Origin: Vibrio sp. SNU_ST1
Lineage (GTDB): Bacteria > Pseudomonadota > Gammaproteobacteria > Enterobacterales > Vibrionaceae
Reading direction: 5' to 3'
Length of the DNA: 64,000 nucleotides
Assembly: GCF_030563405.1 (NCBI RefSeq)
Contig: NZ_CP130749.1
Location: 372,001-436,000, forward strand
Part shown: positions 37,873 to 46,055 of the stretch, in pieces
How positions within the stretch are numbered: the first letter of the stretch is position 1
Layout of the letters: every line of letters starts with the position of its first letter
Program-made: the position numbers and the translations under genes
Notes under the pieces: generated by a model
What the model was told of the DNA's origin: nothing
Databases searched by the model: none
What the model saw: the letters and a program-made list of their open reading frames with translations, nothing else

Positions 37873-38928
37873 ATGCAGAATAAAACCCCTGATTTACTCA
37901 TACACATGATGAGATTAACCATCTTATTAACCCTTACCGTGATCGTGCTCGGTGCTTATACCCGTTTGTCCGATGCTGGCCTTGGCTGCCCTGATTGGCC
38001 AGGGTGTTACGGCAAGATAACCGTTCCTTCTGATGCCCAAGCAGTGAATCAAGCCAATCTACAATTTCCAGAACGTGCTCTCGAAGCAGACAAAGCGTGG
38101 ATAGAGATGATCCATCGCTACTTTGCAGGAACATTAGGGCTGCTTATCTTTGTCGTTGTTGCTTGGTGTATTAAAAAGAATATAACAGCTGCTGGTCTAC
38201 CATTACTTATCTCTGCAACCGTGATATTTCAGGCTTTGCTTGGAATGTGGACGGTGACTCTCAAGTTGATGCCCGTTGTGGTTATGGCGCATTTGATGGG
38301 GGGCTTCACGTTACTGTCACTGTTGTGTCTGCTCTACTGTCGTTTGTCTCAATTCCAAAGCCGTTTTGGTGAGGCTACGTATACTTCATCACTTAAGGCT
38401 TGGGCGCTGTTCGGGCTACTCATTGTGGTCGGGCAGATACTGCTTGGTGGTTGGACATCGTCGAACTATGCCGCGTTGGTGTGTACCCAATTACCTATCT
38501 GCGAAGGTAACTGGATGAGCTATCTCGACTTCAAAAATGCCTTCGATTTTGCTCAACACGGTCATGATAACTATGAGTTTGGAGTGTTGGAATATCCCGC
38601 AAGGCTTACCATTCATGTCATGCATAGGTTCGGGGCTATTGTGGCGACGTTAACGGTGCTGATGATCGTGTACCAGTTATGGAAATTTGGCCAAGTGCCT
38701 CACCAAAAGCTGAGCGTGATTGTCGCATTAGTCTTGTTTACTCAAATCAGCCTTGGGATCAGTAATGTATGGTTTCACCTGCCAATCTCAGTTGCGGTTT
38801 TACATAACCTAGTCGCGGCGATGTTGCTCATCAGCATGGTGGTGACCAATTTTGTCGTGTGGCAACGCAAACCAAGTCAGAGCTTGGTGAAGAACAGTGT
38901 ATTACAAGGAGGTAATCATGGTCAGTAG
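37873..38928 (+). CDS. ctaA: Heme A synthase (CtaA/Cox15)
   Basis: A 351-aa, eight-segment membrane protein. Motifs: [21 protein letters not shown] near the N-terminus (seen in two parts), [44 protein letters not shown] and HVMHRFGAI, carrying the paired His heme ligands. It oxidises heme O to heme A for the oxidase. A Cys pair in CTQLPICEG matches the conserved extracytoplasmic loop. The 3' end overlaps ctaB by 11 bp. Confidence 0.95.
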   Translation: MQNKTPDLLIHMMRLTILLTLTVIVLGAYTRLSDAGLGCPDWPGCYGKITVPSDAQAVNQANLQFPERALEADKAWIEMIHRYFAGTLGLLIFVVVAWCIKKNITAAGLPLLISATVIFQALLGMWTVTLKLMPVVVMAHLMGGFTLLSLLCLLYCRLSQFQSRFGEATYTSSLKAWALFGLLIVVGQILLGGWTSSNYAALVCTQLPICEGNWMSYLDFKNAFDFAQHGHDNYEFGVLEYPARLTIHVMHRFGAIVATLTVLMIVYQLWKFGQVPHQKLSVIVALVLFTQISLGISNVWFHLPISVAVLHNLVAAMLLISMVVTNFVVWQRKPSQSLVKNSVLQGGNHGQ

Positions 38929-39892
38929 AACGTCAACACAACATGGAGTGGTGGTTCAAGACGTAGCCTCAAGTCCTAAGATAGCAATCAGCAATGACAT
39001 CGTTTTAATTAACGAAACGGCTGCAAAAAACAAAGCTGTTTGGAAGGTCTATTTAACACTGACCAAGCCGAAAGTGGTGGCTTTGATGCTGCTAACTGCA
39101 TTGGTTGGAATGTGTTTGGCTGTGCCGAATGGATTGCCTTTGCAACAAACTCTGTTCGGAATGATTGGGATAGGGCTAATGGCAGGTTCAGCAGCTGCAT
39201 TTAACCATTTGATCGATAAAAAGATCGACGGCCAGATGACTCGAACCAATCGACGCCCTTTACCGTCAGGTGAGCTGAGTAGTGTGCGTGTATTCAGCTT
39301 TGCCGCGGGTATCGGCTTACTTGGTTTCGTCACGCTTGTGGTGTGGGTCAATCAACTCACCGCTTGGTTAACCTTTGCAAGCTTGTTGGGTTACGCAGTG
39401 ATTTATACCATGTATCTGAAGCGAGCGACGCCGCAAAACATCGTGATAGCAGGGATAGCTGGCGCAATGCCTCCGCTATTGGGCTGGACGGCAGTTACTA
39501 ATGAGCTTCATTCAAACGCTTGGTTATTGGTGATGATCATATTTATTTGGACCCCTCCGCACTTCTGGGCGTTGGCAATTCATCGTCGTGACGAGTATGC
39601 CAAAGTGAACATCCCCATGCTGCCTGTGACCCACGGAATCGAATACACCAAGACTTCTATTTTGCTCTACACCTTGTTGCTTAGCATCGTGTGTATATTG
39701 CCTGTATTGGTCGGCATGAGCAGCTGGATATATCTGAGCGCTTCATTGGTACTCAACGGTGGGTTTGTTTATCACGCTTGGGTACTTAAGTATCGTGATG
39801 AGCCTAACATGGCGATGAAGACCTTCAAGTTCTCCATTTATCATCTTATGATTTTGTTTGTTGCTCTGTTGGCGGATCATTATCTGCTCTGA
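38918..39892 (+). CDS. ctaB: Protoheme IX farnesyltransferase (heme O synthase)
   Basis: A 324-aa UbiA-type prenyltransferase. The Asp-rich motifs [21 protein letters not shown] and [16 protein letters not shown] are clear, with nine predicted membrane segments. It adds the farnesyl group to heme B, supplying ctaA. ATG 38918 is set by AAGGAGG upstream, although the frame opens earlier at 38897. Its stop codon (39890-39892) is the TGA of the first unit of a 9-bp tandem repeat. Confidence 0.95.
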   Translation: MVSRTSTQHGVVVQDVASSPKIAISNDIVLINETAAKNKAVWKVYLTLTKPKVVALMLLTALVGMCLAVPNGLPLQQTLFGMIGIGLMAGSAAAFNHLIDKKIDGQMTRTNRRPLPSGELSSVRVFSFAAGIGLLGFVTLVVWVNQLTAWLTFASLLGYAVIYTMYLKRATPQNIVIAGIAGAMPPLLGWTAVTNELHSNAWLLVMIIFIWTPPHFWALAIHRRDEYAKVNIPMLPVTHGIEYTKTSILLYTLLLSIVCILPVLVGMSSWIYLSASLVLNGGFVYHAWVLKYRDEPNMAMKTFKFSIYHLMILFVALLADHYLL

Positions 39893-39930
39893 TAGCTCTG
39901 ATAGCTCTGATAGCTCTGATAGCTCTGTAC
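39886..39930. repeat. 9-bp tandem repeat (GCTCTGATA), 5 units, over the ctaB stop
   Basis: Four perfect GCTCTGATA units plus a fifth variant (GCTCTGTAC). The ctaB stop codon lies in the first unit; because the unit length is a multiple of three, each unit supplies another in-frame TGA. Confidence 0.93.
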
Positions 39931-40052
39931 AGATCAAACAAGGTTATTCCCATATCAAAACCAAACCTTTGGTTTCCACTAACCAAACCCTGACATGTCA
40001 TGTATGAAAAGCCGGACAATTGATTGGCATGAATTATATAAAGGAACCGGTA

Positions 40053-40406
40053 ATGGAATTCACTGAGCAAGATAGAGATGCTTTGTACCAAACGTGGATG
40101 TCACAAAAATCTCGAATGCGAATTACGCAGATGGAGTTTTCAAAAAAACTAGGCATGAACCAGTTGGATTTTTCGCGAGTGCTAAGAGGGGAGAAAGCAT
40201 TAACCATGTCTTTCGTTAGTCACTTCTGTCGTTTGCTTCATTTGGAGCCAAGGAATGTGCTCCCTTCACTTAAAGAAGACAATGAATCCGGGCCTAAAGT
40301 GGTTTATCTGAAAAGTAGAATGAGTGTTGATGGTGAGATCCAAAATGCTTATATCGAAGGTAATCAGGTGATCGTAGAGTATGCACATACCGTTCAGAAC
40401 CATTGA
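40053..40406 (+). CDS. Small HTH (XRE-like) DNA-binding protein
   Basis: A 117-aa protein. Residues about 20-60 resemble a helix-turn-helix (RITQMEFSKKLGMNQLDFSRVLRGEKALTMSFVSHFC in parts), followed by LLHLEPRNVLPSL as in XRE/cro-type regulators, and a C-terminal beta-rich tail. The target is unknown. Of the in-frame starts, ATG 40053 has AAGGA at 7-8 bp and is chosen. It is 160 bp downstream of ctaB and separately transcribed or at the end of that operon. Confidence 0.7.
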   Translation: MEFTEQDRDALYQTWMSQKSRMRITQMEFSKKLGMNQLDFSRVLRGEKALTMSFVSHFCRLLHLEPRNVLPSLKEDNESGPKVVYLKSRMSVDGEIQNAYIEGNQVIVEYAHTVQNH

Positions 40407-40510
40407 TTTTAGATCGAGCTCTGAGTTTTACCTCTTTTTCTACAACTCTTTCACTTAGGGTATGGCATACTCAGTTAATTCTTTGATTCCTTGATTTAGT
40501 TGAGTGCGTT

Positions 40511-41182
40511 ATGAAACCTTTAAAAGTCCTTTTGCTTGTTGCAACCAGCATGTTTTTGTTTGGTTGTGCAGGCGGCCCAATTAAAACCGCTACTAAATTC
40601 ACCAGTTATGAAGATTTTCGGCCTGGCCCTGATGGAGGCGTTGATTTAGTTTGGGCAAGGATAGGGCTGCGTGACGAACAACGTTTGAAATCCAAGTTAG
40701 ACGCTTATGACTCTGTGGTGATCGACCAAATCTTTGTGTTAACAGAAGAAGGCACATTAGATCAGGAAGACATTCAGGAGCTCACAGATCATATGGTGAG
40801 TCGTTTGGAAGCGAAAATATCGCCTCATAAAATGATTGTCGATGAACCAACAGGGAACACGCTACGTTTGAGTATTGCCTTAAGTAATGTTGAAACGCCC
40901 AACCCGATCTTAGCCGTGACAAGCAGTGTGCTGCCGTTTGGCCTTGCGATGTCGACTATATCTAAGGTGACGACAGGCGAGCACACCAACGTTGGGAGCG
41001 CCAGTGTTGAGCTATTGGTCAGTGATGCGCAAGACGGCACACCGTTGTTTGCAGCCATCGACCGCGAAGCGGGTAACAAAGACTTTTCTACTATGATTGA
41101 TTCGCTAGATGATGCCAAAGATGCGATCAACTATTGGGTTGAACGTTTAGGTGATACTCTACAGAACATCGACGACGTCTAG
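40511..41182 (+). CDS. DUF3313-type lipoprotein
   Basis: A 223-aa predicted lipoprotein with lipobox LFGC (Cys19). The body has GGVDLVWARIGLRDEQRLKS, a helical stretch with ELTDHMVSRLEAKI, and a second half with LRLSIALSNVETPNP and NVGSASVELLVSDAQDG, matching the layout of DUF3313 family lipoproteins. It is likely in the periplasmic leaflet of the outer membrane. Function unknown. The DUF3820 gene follows by 12 bp and is probably cotranscribed. Confidence 0.7.
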   Translation: MKPLKVLLLVATSMFLFGCAGGPIKTATKFTSYEDFRPGPDGGVDLVWARIGLRDEQRLKSKLDAYDSVVIDQIFVLTEEGTLDQEDIQELTDHMVSRLEAKISPHKMIVDEPTGNTLRLSIALSNVETPNPILAVTSSVLPFGLAMSTISKVTTGEHTNVGSASVELLVSDAQDGTPLFAAIDREAGNKDFSTMIDSLDDAKDAINYWVERLGDTLQNIDDV

Positions 41183-41194
41183 AAAGAGCTTGTA

Positions 41195-41413
41195 ATGCTA
41201 GAGAAAGAAAACCTGATTAAGCTAGCCAGAATGCAAATGCCTTTTGGCAAATACGCTGGCCGCACCTTGATTGACCTGCCTGAAGAATACTTGCTGTGGT
41301 TCGATAAAAAGGGCTTCCCACAAGGTGAGTTGGGCGACTTAATGCAGTTATGTTTAGCTCTCAAGATTGAGGGCTTAGATTCTGTGGTGCAACCGCTTAA
41401 ATATGACTATTAG
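41195..41413 (+). CDS. DUF3820 family protein (QSregVF type)
   Basis: A 72-aa protein with the characteristic MPFGKYAGRTLIDLPEEYLLWF motif (seen in parts), then KKGFPQGELGDLMQLCLALKIEGL. The family is sometimes called a quorum-sensing-regulated virulence factor because of a Pseudomonas member; its fold resembles a small exonuclease-associated module. The molecular role is not established. It is the last core-looking gene before the accessory region. Confidence 0.85.
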   Translation: MLEKENLIKLARMQMPFGKYAGRTLIDLPEEYLLWFDKKGFPQGELGDLMQLCLALKIEGLDSVVQPLKYDY

Positions 41414-42034
41414 CCCTAGTCGCATCTCACAGTCATAAATCAACATCCCATCCAAATAAGTGACGAGTTGTTGTGGTTTTCTGAGGAACACTCAATACAG
41501 AGGCAAGAACTGAATCTTGCCTTTCTAATTTAACCCACCAGAGTCGCTGTAACTTTAATATCGCCCCTTAACACCTTTCCTCAAAGCTCCCGAATTTATT
41601 ATTACTTTTAGACATTCACATGTTCATTAATGACGAGTTCAGAATCGACTAGCTTTACCTTCCCCTCAGTGACCTGTACACACAGACAGTTTATTGTGTA
41701 TTGAATCAATCATGGCCTAAAGAAGAGTAGTTTTTATTTTTGAATGAGCACGAATCTAACGAGGGTAATGATGTTAAGTTGTTGAATAGTAGTGCATTGG
41801 TGAGTGACTAAGAATGATAATGTGCCCTACATCGGCGGCAATGTGTGCTTGCACGTTTTCACACTGAATGTTGAGACCCGATTTTATATTAAATGCATAG
41901 CATTCAGTTGGTTATAAGCAACCTTTTTGATATATTAATCGGATGAATTCGTGCTCGCACGAATTAAAATGTTGAGTTGCGGTCGCAACTTGAATGATTG
42001 CTACTATAAATTATTGATGTAATGGGAAATGTTA
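41414..42034. other. Non-coding left flank of the accessory region, with two hairpins
   Basis: 621 bp with no gene seen. Two short perfect hairpins lie near its right end: AATTCGTGC-TC-GCACGAATT (41946-41965) and AGTTGCG-GT-CGCAACT (41975-41990). They fall just upstream of the first cargo gene and might mark a recombination or REP-type site. Confidence 0.55.
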
Positions 42035-42550
42035 ATGAGTAAGGAAGAGTTTGAAATTCGAATTGAGTGCGGTGGTACTATTAGTCAGTATGGTAAAGTA
42101 GTAGTAGAAGATGTAAATCAAATAGAAGATACACTTCTTTACAAGAAAGTGTCAGAAGTTGCTAAATCATGTGCGCATGATGGTAAGTGCAAGATAAGTA
42201 CCATATCTGTAAATGATTCAGATTATTATAAAGACATTAAAACACCTTGTGGTTCATCAATTTCTAATAAAGCCAGAAAAAAAAAGGAACAGAAACTAGC
42301 AAAGTTAACTTTTAATGGTTCACTTTTGTTTTCTGGCATATTTTTATTATTTACTCTATATGTGATGTCAATAAGTTTTGATGATTCAATTACTCTGATT
42401 ATTGTATTAGTAGCTTACCTTTCTTTTTCTTTTAACATAATAGGTGACTACCCGGGAGCTATTATGGCTAATTTAAAAAAGATACTAGCTTTAGTTGCCT
42501 TACTTCTAACATTATATAAATTAGGCTTTTTACAATATATTGTTGGTTAG
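42035..42550 (+). CDS. Cargo gene 1: unknown protein with C-terminal membrane segments
   Basis: A 171-aa protein. The N-terminal ~85 residues are soluble (Lys/Glu/Asp rich, with Cys at three places including AKSCAHDGKCK), followed by a Lys-rich stretch and three hydrophobic segments (about 93-112, 117-135 and 148-168). I recognise no family. GGGAAA before the second ATG (42035) favours that start over 42029. Base composition is more AT-rich than in flanking core genes. It is the first of five + strand modules, each followed by a copy of the IS91-tail repeat. Confidence 0.6.
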   Translation: MSKEEFEIRIECGGTISQYGKVVVEDVNQIEDTLLYKKVSEVAKSCAHDGKCKISTISVNDSDYYKDIKTPCGSSISNKARKKKEQKLAKLTFNGSLLFSGIFLLFTLYVMSISFDDSITLIIVLVAYLSFSFNIIGDYPGAIMANLKKILALVALLLTLYKLGFLQYIVG

Positions 42551-42564
42551 TAAAACAACCATAC

Positions 42565-42840
42565 AATAAGGATTAAGGTGTTGCGCAGCTAACACTAAAT
42601 CCCGAGTGTTGAACAAGCCCGAAGCCACTTTATTAAGTAAATTGTACGATTGAACTTGAAGGGCACATCGCTTTGAGGCTTTTCTCAAGGCGAGCGAGGT
42701 CAAGATAAGGTTGCGATAGCAATCTTATCAACCAGTTAGCTGTTTTTCGTTTCTTTCGTCGTCACATCTCCTTTGATTTCGTCAATGCTATTATCCTTAT
42801 TATCGATGCCTTTCGGCTACGTGGCTCCGCTCACTTCTAC
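42565..42840 (-). repeat. IS91-tail repeat, copy 1
   Basis: About 276 bp, starting AATAAGGATTAAGG 14 bp after the cargo 1 stop. It is ~90% like copies 2-4 by eye. Read on the - strand, its inner end encodes a degraded version of the last codons of an IS91-like transposase (compare VGVSRPT-stop in copy 3), so it represents the 3' terminal region of such an element. Here it is joined to an IS110-type head. Confidence 0.8.
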
Positions 42841-43152
42841 TCATGTCAAAATCGACAACCATAAATTGGGCATCGTGACCGAGTTTATTGAGTGTTCTTG
42901 CCCAATAATGTGCACCACCACACGCTTCAACGCCTATACGCATGAGTGGCATATTTGCTATTGTAGTCAGTAGTTTAGTTCGGGTTACTGACTTATGAAG
43001 TATGACCTTACCGTTTTGGTCTACGGCATGAAGACTAAAGTGGTTTTTAGCTAGGTCGATACCGCAGAAATAAGAATAATTAGACATGGTGCCTCCGGTA
43101 CAATTAAGTACCACATAAGTGTGGCAGATCCTCGGTAGGGGGAATCCATGTC
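42800..43152 (-). mobile_element. IS110-family transposase head, truncated and fused to the IS91 tail
   Basis: From the ATG at 43087, about 82 residues match the N-terminus of IS110/IS1111 transposases: NYSYFCGIDLAKNHFSLHAVD (catalytic Asp in GIDLAKN) and RIGVEACGGAHYWARTLNKLG (catalytic Glu). The frame then runs into the IS91 tail sequence and stops at 42800. The region 43088-43152, with a small hairpin CCACA-TAAG-TGTGG, is shared with the second copy and is the outer end of the element. The C-terminal serine domain is missing, so it cannot transpose on its own. Confidence 0.8.
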
Positions 43153-43179
43153 ATTCGTTATGTGTAAAAGAGGATTATT

Positions 43180-43572
43180 ATGTACTACCTTCCCAAGTTG
43201 TTGGCTGAGAAGCTTGCTTACTTTAGCAAGTTCTCAATATTAGGTATCTGGGCTATTTCATTCGTTTCGATGATCTTGTTTGCACTTATTGCATCTGCGA
43301 TAGCTTCATTGAACGAGCTATTGGTCGCTCCGGCATTTAGCATTTACTTGCTATTTGTCTTGGGAATCGTTTCGGCTAAGTTTTTTTCAAGAAAGAAAAT
43401 TACCTTAACCGCTCCTGTCGCAGTAAGAATAGCTGCATCAGATGTAGGAGACTCAGCCGCTAAAATCGGAAAAACTCTTTCAGAAATAGTTTTCTTACTG
43501 TGCTTTTACTTTTTTCTATTCGGGTGCGTATTTTTTGCGTTATCACCTTTGTTTTTTTTGGCATACACATAA
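43180..43572 (+). CDS. Cargo gene 2: unknown small membrane protein
   Basis: A 130-aa protein with about three or four hydrophobic segments (about 18-40, 47-68, 98-125), a basic loop SRKKITL and C-terminus FFALSPLFFLAYT. No family recognised. AGAGGA precedes the ATG. The stop codon is the TAA of CATAACG, immediately followed by repeat copy 2, the kind of stop-to-site junction seen in integron cassettes. The function might be membrane-level defence or immunity, but nothing in the sequence shows it. Confidence 0.55.
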   Translation: MYYLPKLLAEKLAYFSKFSILGIWAISFVSMILFALIASAIASLNELLVAPAFSIYLLFVLGIVSAKFFSRKKITLTAPVAVRIAASDVGDSAAKIGKTLSEIVFLLCFYFFLFGCVFFALSPLFFLAYT

Positions 43573-43574
43573 CG

Positions 43575-43855
43575 AATAAGGACTAAGGTGTTGCGTAGCC
43601 AACACTAAATCCCGAGTGTTGAACAAGCCCGAAGCCACTTTATTAAGTAAATTGTACGATTGCATTTGAAGGGCGCACCGCTTTGAGGCTTTTCTCAAGG
43701 CGAGCGAGGCAAAGATAAGGTTGCGATAGTAACCTTGTCAACCAGTTAGCTGTTCTTCGTTTCTTTCGTCGTCACATCTCCTCTGTTTTCGTTGATGCCA
43801 TTCTCCTTATTATCCAATGCCTTTCGGCTAGATGGGTCGGTTCACTCCAACGCAC
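43575..43855 (-). repeat. IS91-tail repeat, copy 2
   Basis: About 281 bp starting AATAAGGACTAAGG two bases after the cargo 2 stop. It continues, on the - strand side, into IS91-like transposase sequence (feature 43842-44160). It includes GTGTTGCGTAGCCAACAC, a small hairpin also present in other copies. Confidence 0.85.
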
Positions 43856-44160
43856 CACGATAGAGATAGCGCGACAAATAGTTGAGCGGCGACTGACCGT
43901 AAGCAACCTGCCTACAATCGACCACCCATTGTTTGGGAATGCCACTCGGCAGCCACAAGGTTGGGTGTTGATTAATCGTCTCTAGTATTCTTGCCCGACA
44001 TACTTTGGCCAAAGCAAACGCGTTAAAAAGGTAATGCTTGTTGCCTTTGTGCCACATTTGTCTTGATGTGTCGTATTGGCCTGCCGCCACAATAATGTGC
44101 AGATGTGGGTGTAAGTTTCGTTGCCTACTGTGGGTATGAAGTGCGCTTGGTAAGTTTGTC
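43842..44160 (-). pseudogene. IS91-family transposase, central fragment
   Basis: On the - strand the frame gives SALHTHSRQRNLHPHLHIIVAAG (the HxH region of IS91/Y2 transposases, seen in parts), then IPKQWVVDCRQVAYGQSPLNYLSRYLYRG, ending in a stop at 43842. Both the N-terminus and the region normally following YLSRYLYRG are missing. The deletion joins this central part straight to the tail, which also shifts the frame. It is a dead fragment. Confidence 0.85.
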
Positions 44161-44213
44161 GTGGCGCACCTTATGTTAGGCGCTATATTCACAAAGCTTA
44201 AAGCTTAAATCCG

Positions 44214-44284
44214 TATTAGATCCGTACAAGTTGTACTTTGGTTGTTTAAATCTTATACTCAATTTAGTTACGGAATTACTCCGT
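44214..44284 (+). promoter_or_regulatory. Operator-like palindromes upstream of the RHH antitoxin
   Basis: GTACAA-G-TTGTAC (44224-44236) and ACGGA-ATTAC-TCCGT (44270-44284), with the word TCCGTA occurring repeatedly. Ribbon-helix-helix antitoxins bind such repeated short palindromes to repress their own operon, so this is the likely autoregulatory site. A GTTAGGC at 44175-44181 matches the integron GTTRRRY core and may mark the cassette edge. Confidence 0.6.
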
Positions 44285-44299
44285 ACGATTGGAGGTTCT

Positions 44300-44569
44300 A
44301 TGGCTACTGCAAGACTTGATATTCGCTTGGATGAAGAAATCAAAGCTAAGGCTGAGAAAGCTTCAGCTTTACTTGGTTTAAAAAGCTTAACTGAATACGT
44401 TGTTCGTCTAATGGACGAAGATTCAACTAAGGTAATTTCTGAGCATGAAAGTATCACTGTTGAAGCAAATGTATTTGATCAATTCATGATTGCTTGTGAC
44501 GAGGCTAAGGCTCCGAATAAAGCACTACTTGAAGCTGCTGCATTTACTAAAAGTGGTGAGTTTAAGTGA
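44300..44569 (+). CDS. Cargo 3a: DUF1778 ribbon-helix-helix antitoxin
   Basis: An 89-aa protein with an N-terminal RHH domain (ARLDIRLDEEIKAKAEKASALLG, seen in parts, then SLTEYVVRLM) and a C-terminal neutralising tail (EHESITVEANVFDQFMIAC... KSGEF) typical of TacA/AtaR-like antitoxins. It binds the GNAT toxin encoded next and represses the operon. GGAGG precedes ATG 44300, deciding the start though the frame opens earlier. Its TGA overlaps the toxin GTG. Confidence 0.9.
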   Translation: MATARLDIRLDEEIKAKAEKASALLGLKSLTEYVVRLMDEDSTKVISEHESITVEANVFDQFMIACDEAKAPNKALLEAAAFTKSGEFK

Positions 44570-45096
44570 GTTATTCCAAGACTTTCAAAGAATTGGATAA
44601 ATCACAACACGATAGAGAATCATTTGACTGCGGTGAAAAAGAGTTAAATGATTTTATCCAAACTTTAGCCGCTAAACATATGCGAGCAGGTATCTGCCGC
44701 ACTATGGTTTTACCTGCTTCTGTGTCACTGCCAAATCAAAAATATCCAATTTGTTCATTTTATAGTATTGCGCCAAGTTCAATTAGCCGTGATACGTTGC
44801 CACAGGCGATGGCTAAAAAATTACCACGCTATCCAATTCCTGTTTTCCTTTTAGCTCAACTGGCAGTTCATAAAGAATTTCATGGAAGTGGGTTAGGTAA
44901 AGTTAGCTTAATCAAAGCTCTTGAATATCTTTGGGAAATTAACTCTCACATGAGAGCTTATGCCATTGTTGTTGATTGTTTAACTGAACAAGCTGAGTCA
45001 TTTTACGCAAAATATGGTTTCGAGGTTCTTTGTGAAATCAATGGTCGTGTAAGAATGTTCATTCCGATGAAAACAGTCGGTCAATTATTCACTTAG
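44566..45096 (+). CDS. Cargo 3b: GNAT acetyltransferase toxin (TacT/AtaT-like)
   Basis: A 176-aa GNAT protein. Features: SFDCGEKELNDFIQTLAAKHMRAG at the N-terminus (seen in parts), acetyl-CoA loop LAVHKEFHGSGLGKVSLIKAL and the catalytic-end YAKYGFEVLC with the conserved Tyr. Toxins of this type acetylate aminoacyl-tRNA and stop translation. It starts with GTG overlapping the antitoxin stop (GTGA). The pair is a typical mobile type II toxin-antitoxin module that stabilises cassette arrays. Confidence 0.9.
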   Translation: MSYSKTFKELDKSQHDRESFDCGEKELNDFIQTLAAKHMRAGICRTMVLPASVSLPNQKYPICSFYSIAPSSISRDTLPQAMAKKLPRYPIPVFLLAQLAVHKEFHGSGLGKVSLIKALEYLWEINSHMRAYAIVVDCLTEQAESFYAKYGFEVLCEINGRVRMFIPMKTVGQLFT

Positions 45097-45110
45097 ACGT
45101 AAGAGTGAAT

Positions 45111-45159
45111 ATAATGAATAATGAATAATGAATAATGAATAATGAATAATGAATAAGGA
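45111..45159. repeat. 7-bp tandem repeat (ATAATGA), 6 perfect units plus a variant
   Basis: Six perfect ATAATGA units (45111-45152) and a seventh ATAAGGA that is also the first bases of repeat copy 3. It lies right after the toxin stop codon and looks like slippage expansion at the module/repeat junction. Confidence 0.95.
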
Positions 45160-45432
45160 TTGAGGTATTGCGCAGCCAACACTAAATCCCGAGTGTTGAA
45201 CAAGTCCGAAGCCACTTTATTAAGTAAATTGTACGATTGCATTTGAAGAGCGCACCGCTTTGAGGCTTTTCTCAAGGCGAGCGAGGTCAACGTAAGGTTC
45301 CGATCGCAACCTTATCAACCAGTTAGCTATTTTTCATTTCTTTCGTCGTCACATCTCCTCTGATTTCGTTGATGCCATTCTCCTTATTATCTAATGCCTT
45401 TCGGCTACGTGGGTCGGCTCACTCCAACGCAC
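45152..45432 (-). repeat. IS91-tail repeat, copy 3
   Basis: About 281 bp, starting AATAAGGATTGAGG. It continues directly into the C-terminal end of an IS91-like transposase (ACVGVSRPT then TAG at 45405-45407), which shows what the repeat is: the 3' non-coding end of that element. Confidence 0.85.
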
Positions 45433-45969
45433 GCCATCTCATGCTCACAGCAAGGGCATATTCGTATTGCTTTGGTCCTTATCGGTGCCGTTAGCGGCGG
45501 CATAATATAGAGCAAGTTCAATAACAGCAGTTGAATGCGGGCCCTTAAGGCGTGAGCTTGACCACGTAAACCCTCGTAGTCTCGTACTCGCTGTAACCCC
45601 TTGGGTAGCACGTGCTGCAAAATGAGCAGCAAGAACTCGATAGTCGGTAAGGTGCGTGTTCGCCATGCATTGGTTTGGCTCTCTTTATAGCGGAACGTGA
45701 CCGTATCCCACGGTTTATTGAGCGTGTAGCGATAGAAGAACTGTAAGCCATTACGATCGAGTTTAATGGTGCTTCACGAGTGAGGACGTAAAGAACTGTT
45801 TGAGGTCGGCAGTGGTTAATGTGTCAGGGACGCGATCGTAATGATCGGTGATCCGACGAACCGCACGGGAGTCAGCATCAATCGTCGCAGGGTGTTTACC
45901 TTGCAGCTTTAGGTTGGTAAGGTGTTGTTAATAAAGGGAGTTGTAGCGTTTTAAGTCATCGGGTTTCAT
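45405..45969 (-). pseudogene. IS91-like remnant: tyrosine-recombinase N-terminus fused to transposase C-terminus
   Basis: From ATG 45969 the - strand encodes MKPDDLKRYNSLY, an in-frame TAA, then QHLTNLKLQGKHPATIDADSR and RVPDTLTTADLKQFF, the N-terminal SAM-like domain of the integrase that accompanies IS91-type elements. After a frameshift, LDRNGLQFFYRYTLNKPWD (integrase) runs straight into VTFRYKESQTNAWRTRTLP and EFLLLILQHVLPKGLQRVRDY (transposase C-terminus). A large internal deletion has therefore joined two genes. The Cys-rich end (CPCCEHEMACVGVSRPT) is intact. Confidence 0.85.
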
Positions 45970-46055
45970 GGGGGTTCTCCTGTAAATAGCCATCAAGATG
46001 ATGGTGCTACAAGAGTATGGCTTGCACTCGTTTTACTCTGCCGCGCAGCCGCTTC

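Noticed and set aside
42565..42840. Calling the ~275-bp repeats attC sites outright
   Set aside because: They carry coding remnants of a transposase and lack a matching GTTRRRY end that pairs with the TAAC side. Only the outer 45 bp could be an attC half.
45093..45290. Open frame on the - strand (starting MTSLALRKASKRCALQ), also present at 46714-46950
   Set aside because: It is the reverse reading of the IS91-tail repeat. It recurs only because the repeat recurs, runs into different sequence at each copy and has no proper ribosome site.
45780..45969. Possible integron integrase (intI) fragment
   Set aside because: The tyrosine-recombinase N-terminus is the type that accompanies IS91-like elements and is fused to such a transposase. 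No intI-specific region is visible.
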